Shown: positions 1 to 8,514, counted from the stretch's first letter. The stretch: DNA of 64,000 bases from Phytopseudomonas argentinensis (GCF_900113905.1 NZ_FORC01000006.1:113251-177250); one strand, 5' to 3'. The notes: generated by a model not told the origin, from the sequence alone. A program made the numbers and translations.

Positions 1-259
1 CCTTGCGCATCGCCTGGTAGTCGTCGGTTTCCAGCTCGGCCACGCGTTTACCCTTGATCTCCAGAATGCGCTCGCCCATCTGATGGCCGACCGACTGGCC
101 ATCGCCGGCGGACTCGACCTTGCGCCCGCCCTTGGTCATGCCCACGCGCTTGCTGTCGGCAGCCTGCAACCAGCGGCGCAGGCGCGACGGCGGCATGTTC
201 ACCGCGGCCTTGAAATCGCTGCGAATGGCTTTCTTCTGCGCCTCGCTCAACTCGCTCAT
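1..259 (-). CDS. DUF3140 family protein (3' part cut by window edge)
   Basis: The frame opens at an ATG at 259 and runs off the left edge, so only the first 86 or so residues are visible. It reads MSELSEAQKKAIRSDF, then a VNMPPSRLRRWL stretch, then GQSVGHQMGERILEIK and a DDYQAMRK segment. The spacing of VNM-P..L..WL, SVGH..G.RI..I and DDY..M.K is what I know from DUF3140, a short family of unknown function often annotated near stress or plasmid-stabilisation proteins. The ATG overlaps the TGA of the upstream gene (ATGA), so the two are translationally coupled. No function can be given. Confidence 0.75.
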   Translation of the reverse strand, partial: MSELSEAQKKAIRSDFKAAVNMPPSRLRRWLQAADSKRVGMTKGGRKVESAGDGQSVGHQMGERILEIKGKRVAELETDDYQAMRK

Positions 260-774
260 TTGCCGCCCTCCTTTTCCAGCGCGGTAACCAGCTCTTCCTT
301 CTTCATCCGCGAGCGGCCGCGAATGCTCCTGCTCGCCGCGCGCTTCATCAGTTCGGCCTTGGTCAGCCCGCTCGGGGCCGGCGTGCGGTGCTTGGCGGCC
401 TTCTCGGCGACGTCCTCTGGCTGCCTGGAGTGCTGGCGCCCGGCGCGGCTGTCCGCGCGTTTCTTGCGGGTGCTGCGCGCGTACTCCTTGTCGCTCAGTT
501 CATCGCGGGCGTTCCTGGGCAGGTAGCGTTCGCCGGTTTCGCCGGAGGGCTTGCCGGACTGGGTGCCCCAGTCTTGCTCGGTCCACTGCTGCAGGCCGTT
601 GTCCTGGCGCTTGCCGCCTTGGTAGCCGCCGCCCTCCTGCTGGTACAGCTGTACGGCCAGCTGCGCCTTGCGCGCCGACCACTGGCCGGGCTTACCACCC
701 TTGTCGCCCTTGGTGACGCGCTGTTTCACCTTGTTCCACAGTTTGGGGTGGGTCTTCTTCGCGGTGCTGCTCAT
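256..774 (-). CDS. DUF5872 / plasmid-stabilisation-type basic protein with Rho-N-like tail
   Basis: This 172-residue, very hydrophilic protein starts at the ATG at 774, preceded by GAGGA at a good distance. The open frame continues upstream to 885 but that part has no ribosome site and looks non-coding. The N-terminal half holds KGGKPGQWSARKAQL and GGGY..G..., the pattern of the DUF5872 domain (residues about 5-65). The last 35 residues (LTKAELMKRA...MKKEELVTALEK) resemble a Rho N-terminal or SAP-like nucleic-acid-binding helix-turn. It overlaps the DUF3140 gene by four bases. Proteins of this type are often labelled plasmid stabilization protein, but no toxin-antitoxin or partition motif is visible, so the role is unknown. 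Confidence 0.7.
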   Translation of the reverse strand: MSSTAKKTHPKLWNKVKQRVTKGDKGGKPGQWSARKAQLAVQLYQQEGGGYQGGKRQDNGLQQWTEQDWGTQSGKPSGETGERYLPRNARDELSDKEYARSTRKKRADSRAGRQHSRQPEDVAEKAAKHRTPAPSGLTKAELMKRAASRSIRGRSRMKKEELVTALEKEGGK

Positions 775-975
775 AGAGCGTCCTCGCCGGTGGCTGTCCT
801 GATAGATGACCGCGCCAGCGCGAACGCTGTTGCCCAAGGCGGACAAACGGAACGCCAGCGACCATGCAGTGCTCTCAAGACACACCAGGTAACAAGTAAC
901 GCCAGGCGTGTAGCCGATCCACCGGACTCGGCGACTAGTCTCTTCTGCTTAGCCCTTTTCGCAACGGAGCACGCC

Positions 976-1899
976 ATGCCCAGCCGTCGCCATTTCCTGC
1001 AGGGCAGCGCTGCCCTGATGACCCTTGCGGCTGGCAGTCAGCTGCTGCCTGGTTTCGCCTTTGCCGCCAACCCTGCTGCCGTGCTGCAGCGCAAGATTCC
1101 GTCGAGCGGCGAGAGCCTGCCGGTGATTGGCCTGGGCACCTCGCAGACCTTCAATGCCAGCCTCGACAACGCCAGCCTGAACCCCCTGGACGAGGTGATG
1201 CGCGCCTTCATCAATGGCGGCGGCACGCTGATCGACACCGCGCCCAGCTACGGCAGCGCCGAGGCGGTGACCGGCGAGCTGCTCAAGCGCACCAGGACCC
1301 AGGGCAAGGCGTTTCTCGCCTCCAAGCTGTCGAGCACCGGCCGTGAGCGCGGCCTGGCGCAGTTCGAGGCCAGCCTCGAGGCGTTGCAGGCCGACAGGAT
1401 GGATCTCCTGCAGGTGCACAACCTGCAGGACACCACCACCCAGCTGGCCCTGGCCCGCGAGCTGCGCGAACAGGGCAAGGTGCGCTACATCGGCATCACC
1501 CATTACATCGAGTCGGCACACGACGATCTGCTGGCGGTGCTCGCCAAGGAAAAGGTCGACTTCGTGCAATTCAACTATTCGGTGGGCGAGCGCAACGCCG
1601 AGAAGCGCCTGCTGCCCTATTGTCACGACAATGGCATCGCCACGCTGATCAACCGCCCGTTTCAGCGCGCGCAGTTACTCAGCCGGGTGAAGGGCAAGCC
1701 GCTGCCGGAGTGGGCCACCGAGATTGACGCCACCTCCTGGGCGCAGCTGCTGCTCAAGTTCATCCTCGCCGACGAGGCCGTGACGGCGGTGATTCCGGCC
1801 ACCTCCAACCCGCGCTATGTGATCGACAACCTCAAGGCGGGCCAGGGTCGCCTGCCGGATGCCGCGCAGCGCGAACGCATCGTGCAGGCGTTCAGCTAG
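976..1899 (+). CDS. Tat-exported aldo/keto reductase
   Basis: The 307-residue protein begins with a twin-arginine signal (SRRHFLQGSAAL, hydrophobic core, cleavage near AFA-AN at about residue 30). The mature part is an AKR barrel. It shows GLGTSQTF, then D-TAPSYG-SAE with the expected Asp and Tyr, a Lys in FLASKLSS, and a His in LLQVHNL; together these make the usual Asp-Tyr-Lys-His tetrad. The C-terminal AVIPATSNPRYVIDNL is the NADPH-binding end. It should reduce a carbonyl substrate in the periplasm, or be exported folded with its cofactor. The substrate is not predictable. It stands alone, upstream of a TetR gene in the same direction. Confidence 0.85.
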   Translation: MPSRRHFLQGSAALMTLAAGSQLLPGFAFAANPAAVLQRKIPSSGESLPVIGLGTSQTFNASLDNASLNPLDEVMRAFINGGGTLIDTAPSYGSAEAVTGELLKRTRTQGKAFLASKLSSTGRERGLAQFEASLEALQADRMDLLQVHNLQDTTTQLALARELREQGKVRYIGITHYIESAHDDLLAVLAKEKVDFVQFNYSVGERNAEKRLLPYCHDNGIATLINRPFQRAQLLSRVKGKPLPEWATEIDATSWAQLLLKFILADEAVTAVIPATSNPRYVIDNLKAGQGRLPDAAQRERIVQAFS

Positions 1900-2011
1900 G
1901 CCCGGTCAAGGCCGGGCGACAGATATTTTCCAAGGCCAGCGCTTGTCACGCCCGCCACGGTGGAGTATCTGTTCACCCGCTGTGCCCTCTGAACCACCAC
2001 GGAAGTCCTCG

Positions 2012-2671
2012 ATGTCCCCTGACGCGCTCGCACCCGCTGCCACTTCCGGCAAACCGACCGGCCGTATCCGGCAGAAGAACGAAGAAGCGATCATCGCCGC
2101 CGCCGAGAACGAGTTCGCCCGCCACGGTTTCAAGGGCACCAGCATGAACGCTATCGCCCAGGCGGTGGGGCTGCCCAAGGCCAACCTGCATTACTACTTC
2201 AGCAGCAAGCAGGGCCTGTACCTGGCGGTGCTGAACAATATCCTCGCCCTGTGGGACAGCGCCTTCGACAACCTGCGTGTCGACGACGACCCGGCCGAGG
2301 CCCTGGAGCGCTACATCCGCGCCAAGATGGAGTATTCGCGCCGCTACCCCAAGGCCTCGCGGATCTTCGCCATGGAGGTCATCAGTGGCGGTGCGTTTCT
2401 TTCCCAGCATGTCGGCAAGGATCACCAGAGCTGGTTTCGCGAGCGCGCGGCAGTGTTCGAAAGCTGGATCGCCGCCGGCAAGATGGATGCGGTCGACCCC
2501 GCGAACCTGGTCTTCCTGATCTGGAGCGGCACCCAGTACCACGCCGATTTCGCCGCGGAGATCTGTCGGGTCAGCGCTCGCTCGCGCCTGACCAAGGCGG
2601 ATTACCAGGCCGCCGCCGACAACATGGTGCGCATCATCCTCAAGGGCTGTGGGTTGAAGCCGAGCGTCTGA
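2012..2671 (+). CDS. TetR/AcrR family transcriptional regulator (RutR-like C-terminal domain)
   Basis: The chosen ATG at 2012 follows GGAAG and gives 219 residues. Residues about 18-65 form a TetR helix-turn-helix: IIAAAENEFARHGFKGTSMNAIA then GLPKANLHYYFSSKQGLY. The C-terminal half (YSRRYPKASRIFAMEVISGG, WIAAGKMDAVDP, LIWSGTQYHADF) matches the RutR/YcdC-type ligand domain as I know it, which is associated with pyrimidine or other nitrogen-compound catabolism. Its stop overlaps the start of the next gene by one base (TGATG), so the two form an operon. The regulated target and inducer are unknown; the neighbouring IMPACT and dehydrogenase genes are possible targets. Confidence 0.82.
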   Translation: MSPDALAPAATSGKPTGRIRQKNEEAIIAAAENEFARHGFKGTSMNAIAQAVGLPKANLHYYFSSKQGLYLAVLNNILALWDSAFDNLRVDDDPAEALERYIRAKMEYSRRYPKASRIFAMEVISGGAFLSQHVGKDHQSWFRERAAVFESWIAAGKMDAVDPANLVFLIWSGTQYHADFAAEICRVSARSRLTKADYQAAADNMVRIILKGCGLKPSV

Positions 2672-3258
2672 TGCCTTACCTGCTACTCGCCCCCTGCGAC
2701 TACCGCGAGGAGATCCGCAAGAGCCGCTTTCTCGCCCAGGCTCGCGCCATCACCAGCGCGGCGGATGCCCAGGCCTTTATCGAAGAGGTCAGCGACCCAG
2801 GCGCCACGCACAACTGCTGGGCCTGGAAGATCGGCCAGCAGTACCGTTTCAGCGACGACGGCGAGCCCGGCGGCACCGCCGGCCGGCCGATCCTCGCCGC
2901 CATCGACGCCCAGGGGTTCGACGGCGTGGCCGTGGTGGTGACGCGCTGGTACGGTGGCATCCAGCTCGGCACCGGCGGCCTGGCGCGTGCCTACGGCGGC
3001 AGCGCCAACAAATGCCTGCAGCAGGCCGAGCGCCAGGAGCAGGTGCCGCGCACCGCCTGCGCCTGTCATTGCGGCTTCGCCGAACTGGCCCTGCTCAAGT
3101 CACGCCTGGCCGATTTCGACGCCGTGCTGGAACAGGAAAGCTTCGACGCCGAGGGCGCCGAACTGCAGCTGGCCGTGCCACAGCCGCATATCCCGGCGCT
3201 GCAGCGCCTGCTCGCGGACATCAGCCGCGGGCGCAGCATCTTGCGTGTCATCGAATGA
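2671..3258 (+). CDS. YigZ / IMPACT family protein
   Basis: The protein has 195 residues, the normal length of the bacterial YigZ family. The IMPACT N-terminal domain is clear: KSRFLAQA near residue 15, then a THNCWAWK segment, FSDDGEPGGTAGRPIL, and VVTRWYGGIQLGTGGLARAYG around residues 85-105. The C-terminal half is the ferredoxin-like DUF1949 domain. Relatives are proposed to bind nucleic acid or ribosomes. The bacterial role is poorly defined. The start codon overlaps the TetR stop, and a 2-hydroxyacid dehydrogenase follows 32 bases downstream, so the three may be one transcript. Confidence 0.9.
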   Translation: MPYLLLAPCDYREEIRKSRFLAQARAITSAADAQAFIEEVSDPGATHNCWAWKIGQQYRFSDDGEPGGTAGRPILAAIDAQGFDGVAVVVTRWYGGIQLGTGGLARAYGGSANKCLQQAERQEQVPRTACACHCGFAELALLKSRLADFDAVLEQESFDAEGAELQLAVPQPHIPALQRLLADISRGRSILRVIE

Positions 3259-3290
3259 CCGTCACCCCGCCGACCTGCCATGGAGCCCCT

Positions 3291-4223
3291 ATGAAGCCGC
3301 ACCTGCTGATTCTCAACCCGCTCAGCGAAAGCAGCCTGGCGCGTATCGCCGAGCAGTATCAGGTGACCCATGCAGCCAATGCTGCGGCACGCGAAGCGGC
3401 CATCGCCAGGCACGGCGACAGCGTGCAGGCGGTGCTGACCATAGGCACCATTGGCCTTACCGCCGAGGAAATCGCTCGCCTGCCAAAACTGAGCTTCGTT
3501 GGCACCCTGGGAGTCGGTTACGAGAAGGTCGATATCGACGCAGCCCGCGCGCGCGGCATCGCCCTGAGCAACGGCGCCGGCAGCAACGCCGTGTGCGTCG
3601 CCGACCATGCCATGGCGCTGCTACTGGCAGCGATACGCGATGTGCGCCGCCTCGACAACGCCTGCCGCGCCGGCATCTGGCGCGATGCCCTGCCGATGAC
3701 CGAGGGGGTCAGCGGCAAGCGCCTGGGCATCCTCGGCCTCGGCGCCATCGGTCAACAGCTGGCCCGCCGTGCCGCGGCCTTCGACATGCCGGTGGGCTAT
3801 CACAGCCGCTCACCGAAAGCGGGCAGCCCGCACCGCTACTTCGCCAGCGTGCTGGAACTGGCGCACTGGTGCGACTGCCTGGTGGTCGCCATTCCCGGCG
3901 GCGCCGCGACCCATCACCTGGTGAACGCCAAGGTACTCGGTGCCCTGGGGCCCCAGGGTTATCTGGTCAACGTGGCGCGCGGCAGCGTGGTGGACACCGC
4001 GGCGCTGGGCACGGCGCTACGCGACAAGCGCATCCGCGCCGCGGCACTGGACGTGTACGAAAGCGAACCACTGCCACCCACCGAGCTGCTCGACCTCGAC
4101 AACCTGACCATTACCCCGCATGTGGGCGGCAATTCGCCCCAGGCCCTGGAACAGTCACTGACGCAGTTTCTCGACAATATCGGCCGGCATTTCCGCGGCG
4201 AGCCGCTGCTGACGCCGATTTGA
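3291..4223 (+). CDS. D-isomer-specific 2-hydroxyacid dehydrogenase
   Basis: This is a 310-residue NAD(P)-dependent dehydrogenase of the D-2-hydroxyacid family (hydroxypyruvate/glyoxylate reductase type). GGAG six bases before the ATG at 3291 supports this start over the ATG at 3255. The Rossmann domain carries KRLGILGLGAIGQQLARRA (residues about 145-163). The catalytic Arg lies in VNVARGSVVDTAAL, the Glu in ALDVYESEPLPP and the His in TPHVGGNSPQA. Substrate cannot be read from sequence; glyoxylate, hydroxypyruvate or a branched 2-keto acid are all possible. Repeat-rich DNA starts directly after its stop. Confidence 0.88.
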   Translation: MKPHLLILNPLSESSLARIAEQYQVTHAANAAAREAAIARHGDSVQAVLTIGTIGLTAEEIARLPKLSFVGTLGVGYEKVDIDAARARGIALSNGAGSNAVCVADHAMALLLAAIRDVRRLDNACRAGIWRDALPMTEGVSGKRLGILGLGAIGQQLARRAAAFDMPVGYHSRSPKAGSPHRYFASVLELAHWCDCLVVAIPGGAATHHLVNAKVLGALGPQGYLVNVARGSVVDTAALGTALRDKRIRAAALDVYESEPLPPTELLDLDNLTITPHVGGNSPQALEQSLTQFLDNIGRHFRGEPLLTPI

Positions 4224-4587
4224 AGCTGGGCTTTTGTGGGAGAGACAGCGCCACGATTCGCTTTAGCCTCGACGGGGCTGGCAAGGCGTAAAAGCTCGGG
4301 GCTAAAGCCCCTCCCACGAGATCGCGAAATGCCGCTTTGTCTTTTTTGAAGTCAAAGCGTTGAAGACGAGCCGAAAGATCGTAGGGTGGATGAAGCTTCA
4401 CCTAGCCACCGTTCCAATTACCGCATTGGTGGACAAAAAGAGCGTTGTCCACCCTACGCGTCCGACCGGCCATCTCTGCAGGCCGTAGGATGGGTGCAAC
4501 CCATCACCTAAAATGCCCAGCCCCTAGGGCTGCTCGGGCTGCGTGGGTGCAACCCATCAACAACCACCCACGCCCGATCAAAGCGCC
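4224..4587. repeat. Cluster of three short palindromic intergenic repeats (REP-like)
   Basis: This 364-base stretch holds no gene. It has three repeat units. First, 4236-4317 is bounded by GTGGGAG and CTCCCAC and contains the hairpin GGGGCT-AA-AGCCCC at 4298-4311. Second, 4381-4457 is bounded by the perfect inverted repeat GTAGGGTGGA / TCCACCCTAC. Third, the 16-mer TGGGTGCAACCCATCA occurs twice, at 4491-4506 and 4544-4559. The TTTTGTGGGAG core recurs at 50613-50623. Such units are common between Pseudomonas genes as REP/BIME sequences; here they sit between convergent genes and may also end transcripts. Confidence 0.7.
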
Positions 4588-4881
4588 CTACCCGCCCCCA
4601 GTTACCTGCAACCCAATCCCCAGCGCCTTGGCCAGCGACAGCGGCAACAGCAGGGTATCGAGCAAGGCGCTGGCTGGCAGGTCGACGGCAGCATAGCGCG
4701 GCGCCTCGGCGCCAAAGCGTTCGACCGGGCAGCAACCGCCCTGCAGCGCGTACCAGTCAAGCCGCGTGCCGGCGTACACCACCGGCGCGCCGGGCTTGTT
4801 GGCGTCCAGCGTGCGCGCGGTGGCGCAGCCGCCCAGTTGCAGGCAGGCGAGCACCAGCAGCCAGCGCACGCGCCTAGTCAT
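4588..4881 (-). CDS. Small YceK/YidQ-like lipoprotein
   Basis: This is a 97-residue protein with a lipoprotein signal: MTRRVRWLLVLAC then the lipobox LQLGGC, giving a lipidated Cys near residue 19. The rest (VYAGTRLDWYAL, FGAEAPRY, DLPASALLDTLLLPLSLAKALG) resembles the YceK/YidQ family of small outer-membrane-associated lipoproteins of unknown role. A GTG at 4887 is an alternative start. Either start overlaps the 3' end of ubiX, so the gene is probably the last cistron of the mpl-ubiX operon. No function is assigned. Confidence 0.75.
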   Translation of the reverse strand: MTRRVRWLLVLACLQLGGCATARTLDANKPGAPVVYAGTRLDWYALQGGCCPVERFGAEAPRYAAVDLPASALLDTLLLPLSLAKALGIGLQVTGGG

Positions 4882-5512
4882 CGCCACTGTTTAGATGATG
4901 CTCGCCCCAGCGCGGCAGCATGTCCTGGGGAATGTTCAGGCAGTTGAGGATGCGCGCGACGATGAAGTCGACCAGGTCATCCACCGTCTGTGGCTGGTGA
5001 TAGAAGCCCGGCGAGGCCGGCAGGATGGTCACGCCCAGGTTGGACAGCTTGAGCATGTGCTCCAGGTGAATGCTCGAATAGGGCGCCTCGCGCGGCACCA
5101 CAATCAGTTGGCGGCGCTCCTTGAGGGCCACGTCGGCGGCGCGCTCGATCAGATTGTTGCAGGCACCGGTGGCAATCGATGACAGGGTGCCGGTGCTGCA
5201 TGGCACCACCACCATGGCCGACGGCGCACCGGAGCCGGAAGCCACCGGGGCCATCCAGTCTTCCTTGCCGTAGACGCGAATCTGCCCGTCGGTGGCGCCG
5301 GTGTATTCGGTGAGAAACGCCTGCATGGCCTGGGGTTTGGCCGGCAGGCTGACGTCGGTTTCGGTAGCCATCACCAACTGCGCGGCCTTGGAGATCAGGA
5401 AGTGCACTTCCCGGTCCTCGCGCACCAGGCAGTCGAGCAGGCGCAGGCCGTACTGGGCGCCCGAGGCGCCGGTCATGGCAAGGGTGATGCGCTCCGGTCC
5501 GGCCATGCTCAT
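4874..5512 (-). CDS. ubiX: UbiX flavin prenyltransferase
   Basis: The 212-residue protein makes prenylated FMN, the cofactor used by the UbiD decarboxylase in ubiquinone synthesis. It is a cytoplasmic flavoprotein. Visible motifs are TGASGAQYGLRLL (residues about 14-26, FMN/phosphate binding), VVVPCSTGTLSSIATGACNNLIERAADV in the middle, PREAPYSSIHLEHML and the C-terminal ASPGFYHQPQTVDDLVDFIVARILN. The ATG at 5512 overlaps the mpl stop by four bases (ATGA), so it is translationally coupled to mpl. A second ATG lies at 5506. Confidence 0.93.
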   Translation of the reverse strand: MSMAGPERITLAMTGASGAQYGLRLLDCLVREDREVHFLISKAAQLVMATETDVSLPAKPQAMQAFLTEYTGATDGQIRVYGKEDWMAPVASGSGAPSAMVVVPCSTGTLSSIATGACNNLIERAADVALKERRQLIVVPREAPYSSIHLEHMLKLSNLGVTILPASPGFYHQPQTVDDLVDFIVARILNCLNIPQDMLPRWGEHHLNSGDD

Positions 5513-6861
5513 GCCTCCAGCGCCTTGGCCAGCTTGCCGTGCAAACCGCCAAAACCACCGTTACTCATGATCACCACCTGGGTGCCGGGGCGTACCCGCG
5601 CCTTCACGCCATCGATGATGGCTTCCAGGGAATCGCACACCTGGGTGGGGTTGGTGGCGCCGGCAACCGTGGCCGCCAGGTCCCAGCCCAGGTTCGGCGG
5701 CGCGTACCAGAACACCGCATCGGCCTGCACCGCCGACTCGGCCAGGCCATCGCGATGAGCACCGAGCTTCATGGAATTGGAGCGCGGCTCGATCACCGCG
5801 ATGATCTGCTCGTCGCCGACCCGCTTGCGCAGGCCGTCGAGGGTGGTGGCGATGGCCGTCGGGTGGTGGGCGAAGTCGTCATAGACGGTCACGCCGTTTA
5901 CCTCGGCGACCTTCTCCATGCGCCGCTTGGCGTTGATGAATTTGCCCAGCGCCTCGATGCCCAGCGCCGGCACCACGCCGACATGGCGCGCGGCCGCCAG
6001 CACGGCCAGGGCGTTGGCGACGTTGTGCTGGCCGGTCAGTTGCCAGTCCACCACACCCTCGACCTTGCCGTCGAAACTCACTTCGAAGCGCGAACCGTCG
6101 GCGGCCAGCAGGCGGGCCTGCCATTGGCCGCCTTCACCGGTGGTCTGCACAGGCGTCCAGCAGCCCATCTGGATCACCCGCGCCAGCGCGCTTTCGCTGG
6201 CCGGGTGGATGACCAGGCCTTCACTGGGGATGATCCGCACCAGGTGATGGAACTGCCGTTCGATGGCGGCCAAATCCGGGAAGATGTCCGCGTGGTCGAA
6301 CTCGAGGTTGTTGAGGATGGCAGTGCGCGGGCGGTAGTGAACGAACTTGCTGCGCTTGTCGAAAAAGGCGCTGTCGTATTCGTCGGCCTCGACCACGAAG
6401 AATGGCGTATCGCCCAGCCGGGCTGAAATCCCGAAGTTCTGCGGCACGCCGCCGATCAAGAAGCCCGGCGCCATGCCGGCGTGCTCCAGTACCCAGGCCA
6501 GCATGCTCGAGCTGCTGGTCTTGCCGTGGGTGCCGGCTACGGCCATCACCCAGCGGCCCTGCAGCACGTGATCGGCCAGCCACTGGGGACCGGAGACATA
6601 GGGCAGACCCTTGTTGAGCACGTATTCCACCGCCGGGTTGCCACGGCTCATGGCGTTGCCGACCACCACCAGATCCGGCGCCGGCTGCAGGTGCGCGGGG
6701 TCGTAGCCCTGCATCAACTCGATACCCTGGGCTTCGAGCTGGGTGCTCATCGGCGGGTAGACATTGGCATCGGAGCCGGTGACGCGGTGGCCCAGGTCCT
6801 TGGCCAGCACCGCGAGCGAGCCCATGAAGGTGCCGCAGATGCCGAGAATGTGGATATGCAT
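5509..6861 (-). CDS. mpl: Mpl, UDP-MurNAc:L-alanyl-gamma-D-glutamyl-meso-DAP ligase
   Basis: This 450-residue Mur ligase recycles cell-wall tripeptide by joining it to UDP-MurNAc in the cytoplasm. The N-terminus HIHILGICGTFMGSLAVLAKDLGH is the UDP-binding glycine-rich turn that distinguishes Mpl. The ATP-binding loop AVAGTHGKTSS lies at residues about 107-117. ADEYDSAFFDKRSKF and NNLEFDHADIFPD follow, then the C-terminal VYDDFAHHPTAI and IEPRSNSMKLG segments. It is the first gene of a unit with ubiX and the small lipoprotein. About 200 bases of non-coding DNA separate it from the divergent peptidase gene. Confidence 0.95.
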   Translation of the reverse strand: MHIHILGICGTFMGSLAVLAKDLGHRVTGSDANVYPPMSTQLEAQGIELMQGYDPAHLQPAPDLVVVGNAMSRGNPAVEYVLNKGLPYVSGPQWLADHVLQGRWVMAVAGTHGKTSSSSMLAWVLEHAGMAPGFLIGGVPQNFGISARLGDTPFFVVEADEYDSAFFDKRSKFVHYRPRTAILNNLEFDHADIFPDLAAIERQFHHLVRIIPSEGLVIHPASESALARVIQMGCWTPVQTTGEGGQWQARLLAADGSRFEVSFDGKVEGVVDWQLTGQHNVANALAVLAAARHVGVVPALGIEALGKFINAKRRMEKVAEVNGVTVYDDFAHHPTAIATTLDGLRKRVGDEQIIAVIEPRSNSMKLGAHRDGLAESAVQADAVFWYAPPNLGWDLAATVAGATNPTQVCDSLEAIIDGVKARVRPGTQVVIMSNGGFGGLHGKLAKALEA

Positions 6862-7060
6862 GAAAACCTCGAGAACAGGCGCGCCTGGAGGCGGCGAGCC
6901 GCGTTAAAACATGGCCGCAGATTAGCACAGCGGCGCCCTCGGCCTGGAGCGCCAGCACGCAGCGCCAGCAACTTCAGTGGACAGCGGGTAACAGCTGCAC
7001 ACTTGCGACAACGACCCGGCCTGCTTAAGGTGACGCCCACCCTGCAACCGAGCCCTAGCC

Positions 7061-7930
7061 ATGTGGTCGTTTAGCGCCTGGCGCCGCAAGCGCATTCTCT
7101 CTCGCAACCCGGTCAGCGCCACTCGCTGGGCCAGCGTGCGCCAACGCCTGCCGATTCTCGACGGCCTCAGCAGCGAAGACGAGCAACGGCTGCGTGAACG
7201 CGCCGTGCTGTTTCTGCACAACAAACACCTGACCACCCTGCCCGGCCTGGAACTCGATGGCGAAGATCGCCTGGCCCTGGCCGCGCTCGCCGAACTGCCG
7301 CTGCTCGGCCTGGCCGACCTGAACTGGTATGGGGGCTTCCACGAGGTGATTCTCTACCCCGACGACTTCGTCAGCCCCCAGCGCCATCGCGACTCCGGCG
7401 GCATCGAGCACGAATGGGACGGCGAGCACAGCGGCGAAGCCTGGCAGCAGGGCCCGGTGATTCTCGCCTGGCCGGGCGTGCAGGCCAGTGGCGGCTGGGA
7501 AGGCTACAACCTGGTGATCCACGAACTGGCCCACAAGCTGGACATGCTCGGCGGCGACGCCAACGGCCTGCCACCCCTGCACAGCAACATGGACGTCACC
7601 CAGTGGGCCAGCGCCATGCAGGACGCCTTCGACAGCCTCAATGCCGCGCTGGATATCGACGAAGAAGCGCAGACCGCCATCGACCCCTATGCCGCGGAAA
7701 ACCCCGCCGAGTTCTTCGCAGTCACCAGCGAATATTTCTTCAACGCGCCGGATCTGCTCGACGAGGCCTTTCCCGCGGTCTACGAGCAATTGCGCCTGTT
7801 CTACCGGCAAGACCCATTGGCACGTTTGCGCCGCCTGCAGGTCGAACACCCGGACTATCAGCAAGCCACGCCCGCGACTGCCGATACGCCAGATGGCTGT
7901 AATGGCAACGACGCGGGAATCCACCTATAA
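7061..7930 (+). CDS. mtfA: MtfA-type zinc-dependent peptidase (M90)
   Basis: The 289-residue protein has the M90/MtfA fold. It carries the zinc motif NLVIHELAHKLDML with HELAH at residues 154-158, the upstream EVILYPDDFV, the tryptophan-rich GPVILAWPGVQASGGWEGYN, and the second half NPAEFFAVTSEYFF with the third ligand region. In E. coli MtfA is a cytoplasmic peptidase that interacts with Mlc and affects the glucose PTS. Pseudomonas has no such glucose PTS, so the target here must differ. The last two codons (CTA TAA) overlap the -10 box of the following ppa gene. Confidence 0.88.
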   Translation: MWSFSAWRRKRILSRNPVSATRWASVRQRLPILDGLSSEDEQRLRERAVLFLHNKHLTTLPGLELDGEDRLALAALAELPLLGLADLNWYGGFHEVILYPDDFVSPQRHRDSGGIEHEWDGEHSGEAWQQGPVILAWPGVQASGGWEGYNLVIHELAHKLDMLGGDANGLPPLHSNMDVTQWASAMQDAFDSLNAALDIDEEAQTAIDPYAAENPAEFFAVTSEYFFNAPDLLDEAFPAVYEQLRLFYRQDPLARLRRLQVEHPDYQQATPATADTPDGCNGNDAGIHL

Positions 7931-7931
7931 T
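7903..7931 (+). promoter_or_regulatory. Probable ppa promoter overlapping the mtfA stop
   Basis: A perfect TATAAT lies at 7926-7931 with a weak -35 match (TGGCAA at 7903-7908) 17 bases upstream. The -10 includes the mtfA stop codon. Transcription would start near 7938 and leave a leader of about 30 bases before the ppa ATG. Confidence 0.55.
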
Positions 7932-7968
7932 CGCGCCACTTTTTTTGGCCCACATCAGGGAGTCACCC

Positions 7969-8496
7969 ATGAGCTACAGCAAGGTTCCGGCCGGTAAAGA
8001 CCTGCCGAACGACATCTACGTCGCTATCGAAATCCCGGCCAACCACGCGCCGATCAAATACGAAATCGATCACGACACCGACTGCCTGTTCGTCGACCGT
8101 TTCATGGCCACCCCGATGTTCTACCCGGCCAACTACGGTTTCATCCCGCACACCCTGGCCGACGACGGCGACCCCCTCGACGTGCTGGTCGTGACCCCGT
8201 ACCCGGTCGCCCCAGGCTCGGTCATCCGCGCTCGCCCGGTTGGCGTGCTGCACATGACCGACGAAGCCGGTGGCGACGCCAAGCTGATCGCGGTTCCCCA
8301 CGACAAGCTGACCACCATCTACAAAGACGTTCAGGAATACACCGACCTGCCCCCGCTGCTGATCGAGCAGATCAAGCACTTCTTCGAGAACTACAAGGAT
8401 CTCGAGAAGGGCAAGTGGGTCAAGGTCGAAGGCTGGGGCAACGCTGACGCGGCCCGCGCCGAGATCACCAAGGCGGCTGCTGCTTATCAAAAGTAA
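7969..8496 (+). CDS. ppa: Inorganic pyrophosphatase, family I
   Basis: This 175-residue soluble enzyme hydrolyses pyrophosphate to drive biosynthesis; bacterial family I enzymes are hexameric and Mg-dependent. The active-site set is present: IPANHAPIKYEIDHDT with the substrate-binding Lys and Glu, the ATPMFYPANYGFIPHTL block, and the signature DDGDPLDVLVV (metal-binding Asp residues) at about residues 66-76. The lysines of KDLEKGKWVKVEGW are also there. The start at 7969 follows AGGGAG. A rho-independent terminator follows directly. Confidence 0.97.
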   Translation: MSYSKVPAGKDLPNDIYVAIEIPANHAPIKYEIDHDTDCLFVDRFMATPMFYPANYGFIPHTLADDGDPLDVLVVTPYPVAPGSVIRARPVGVLHMTDEAGGDAKLIAVPHDKLTTIYKDVQEYTDLPPLLIEQIKHFFENYKDLEKGKWVKVEGWGNADAARAEITKAAAAYQK

Positions 8497-8514
8497 GCAC
8501 AACCTGCCTTACGA

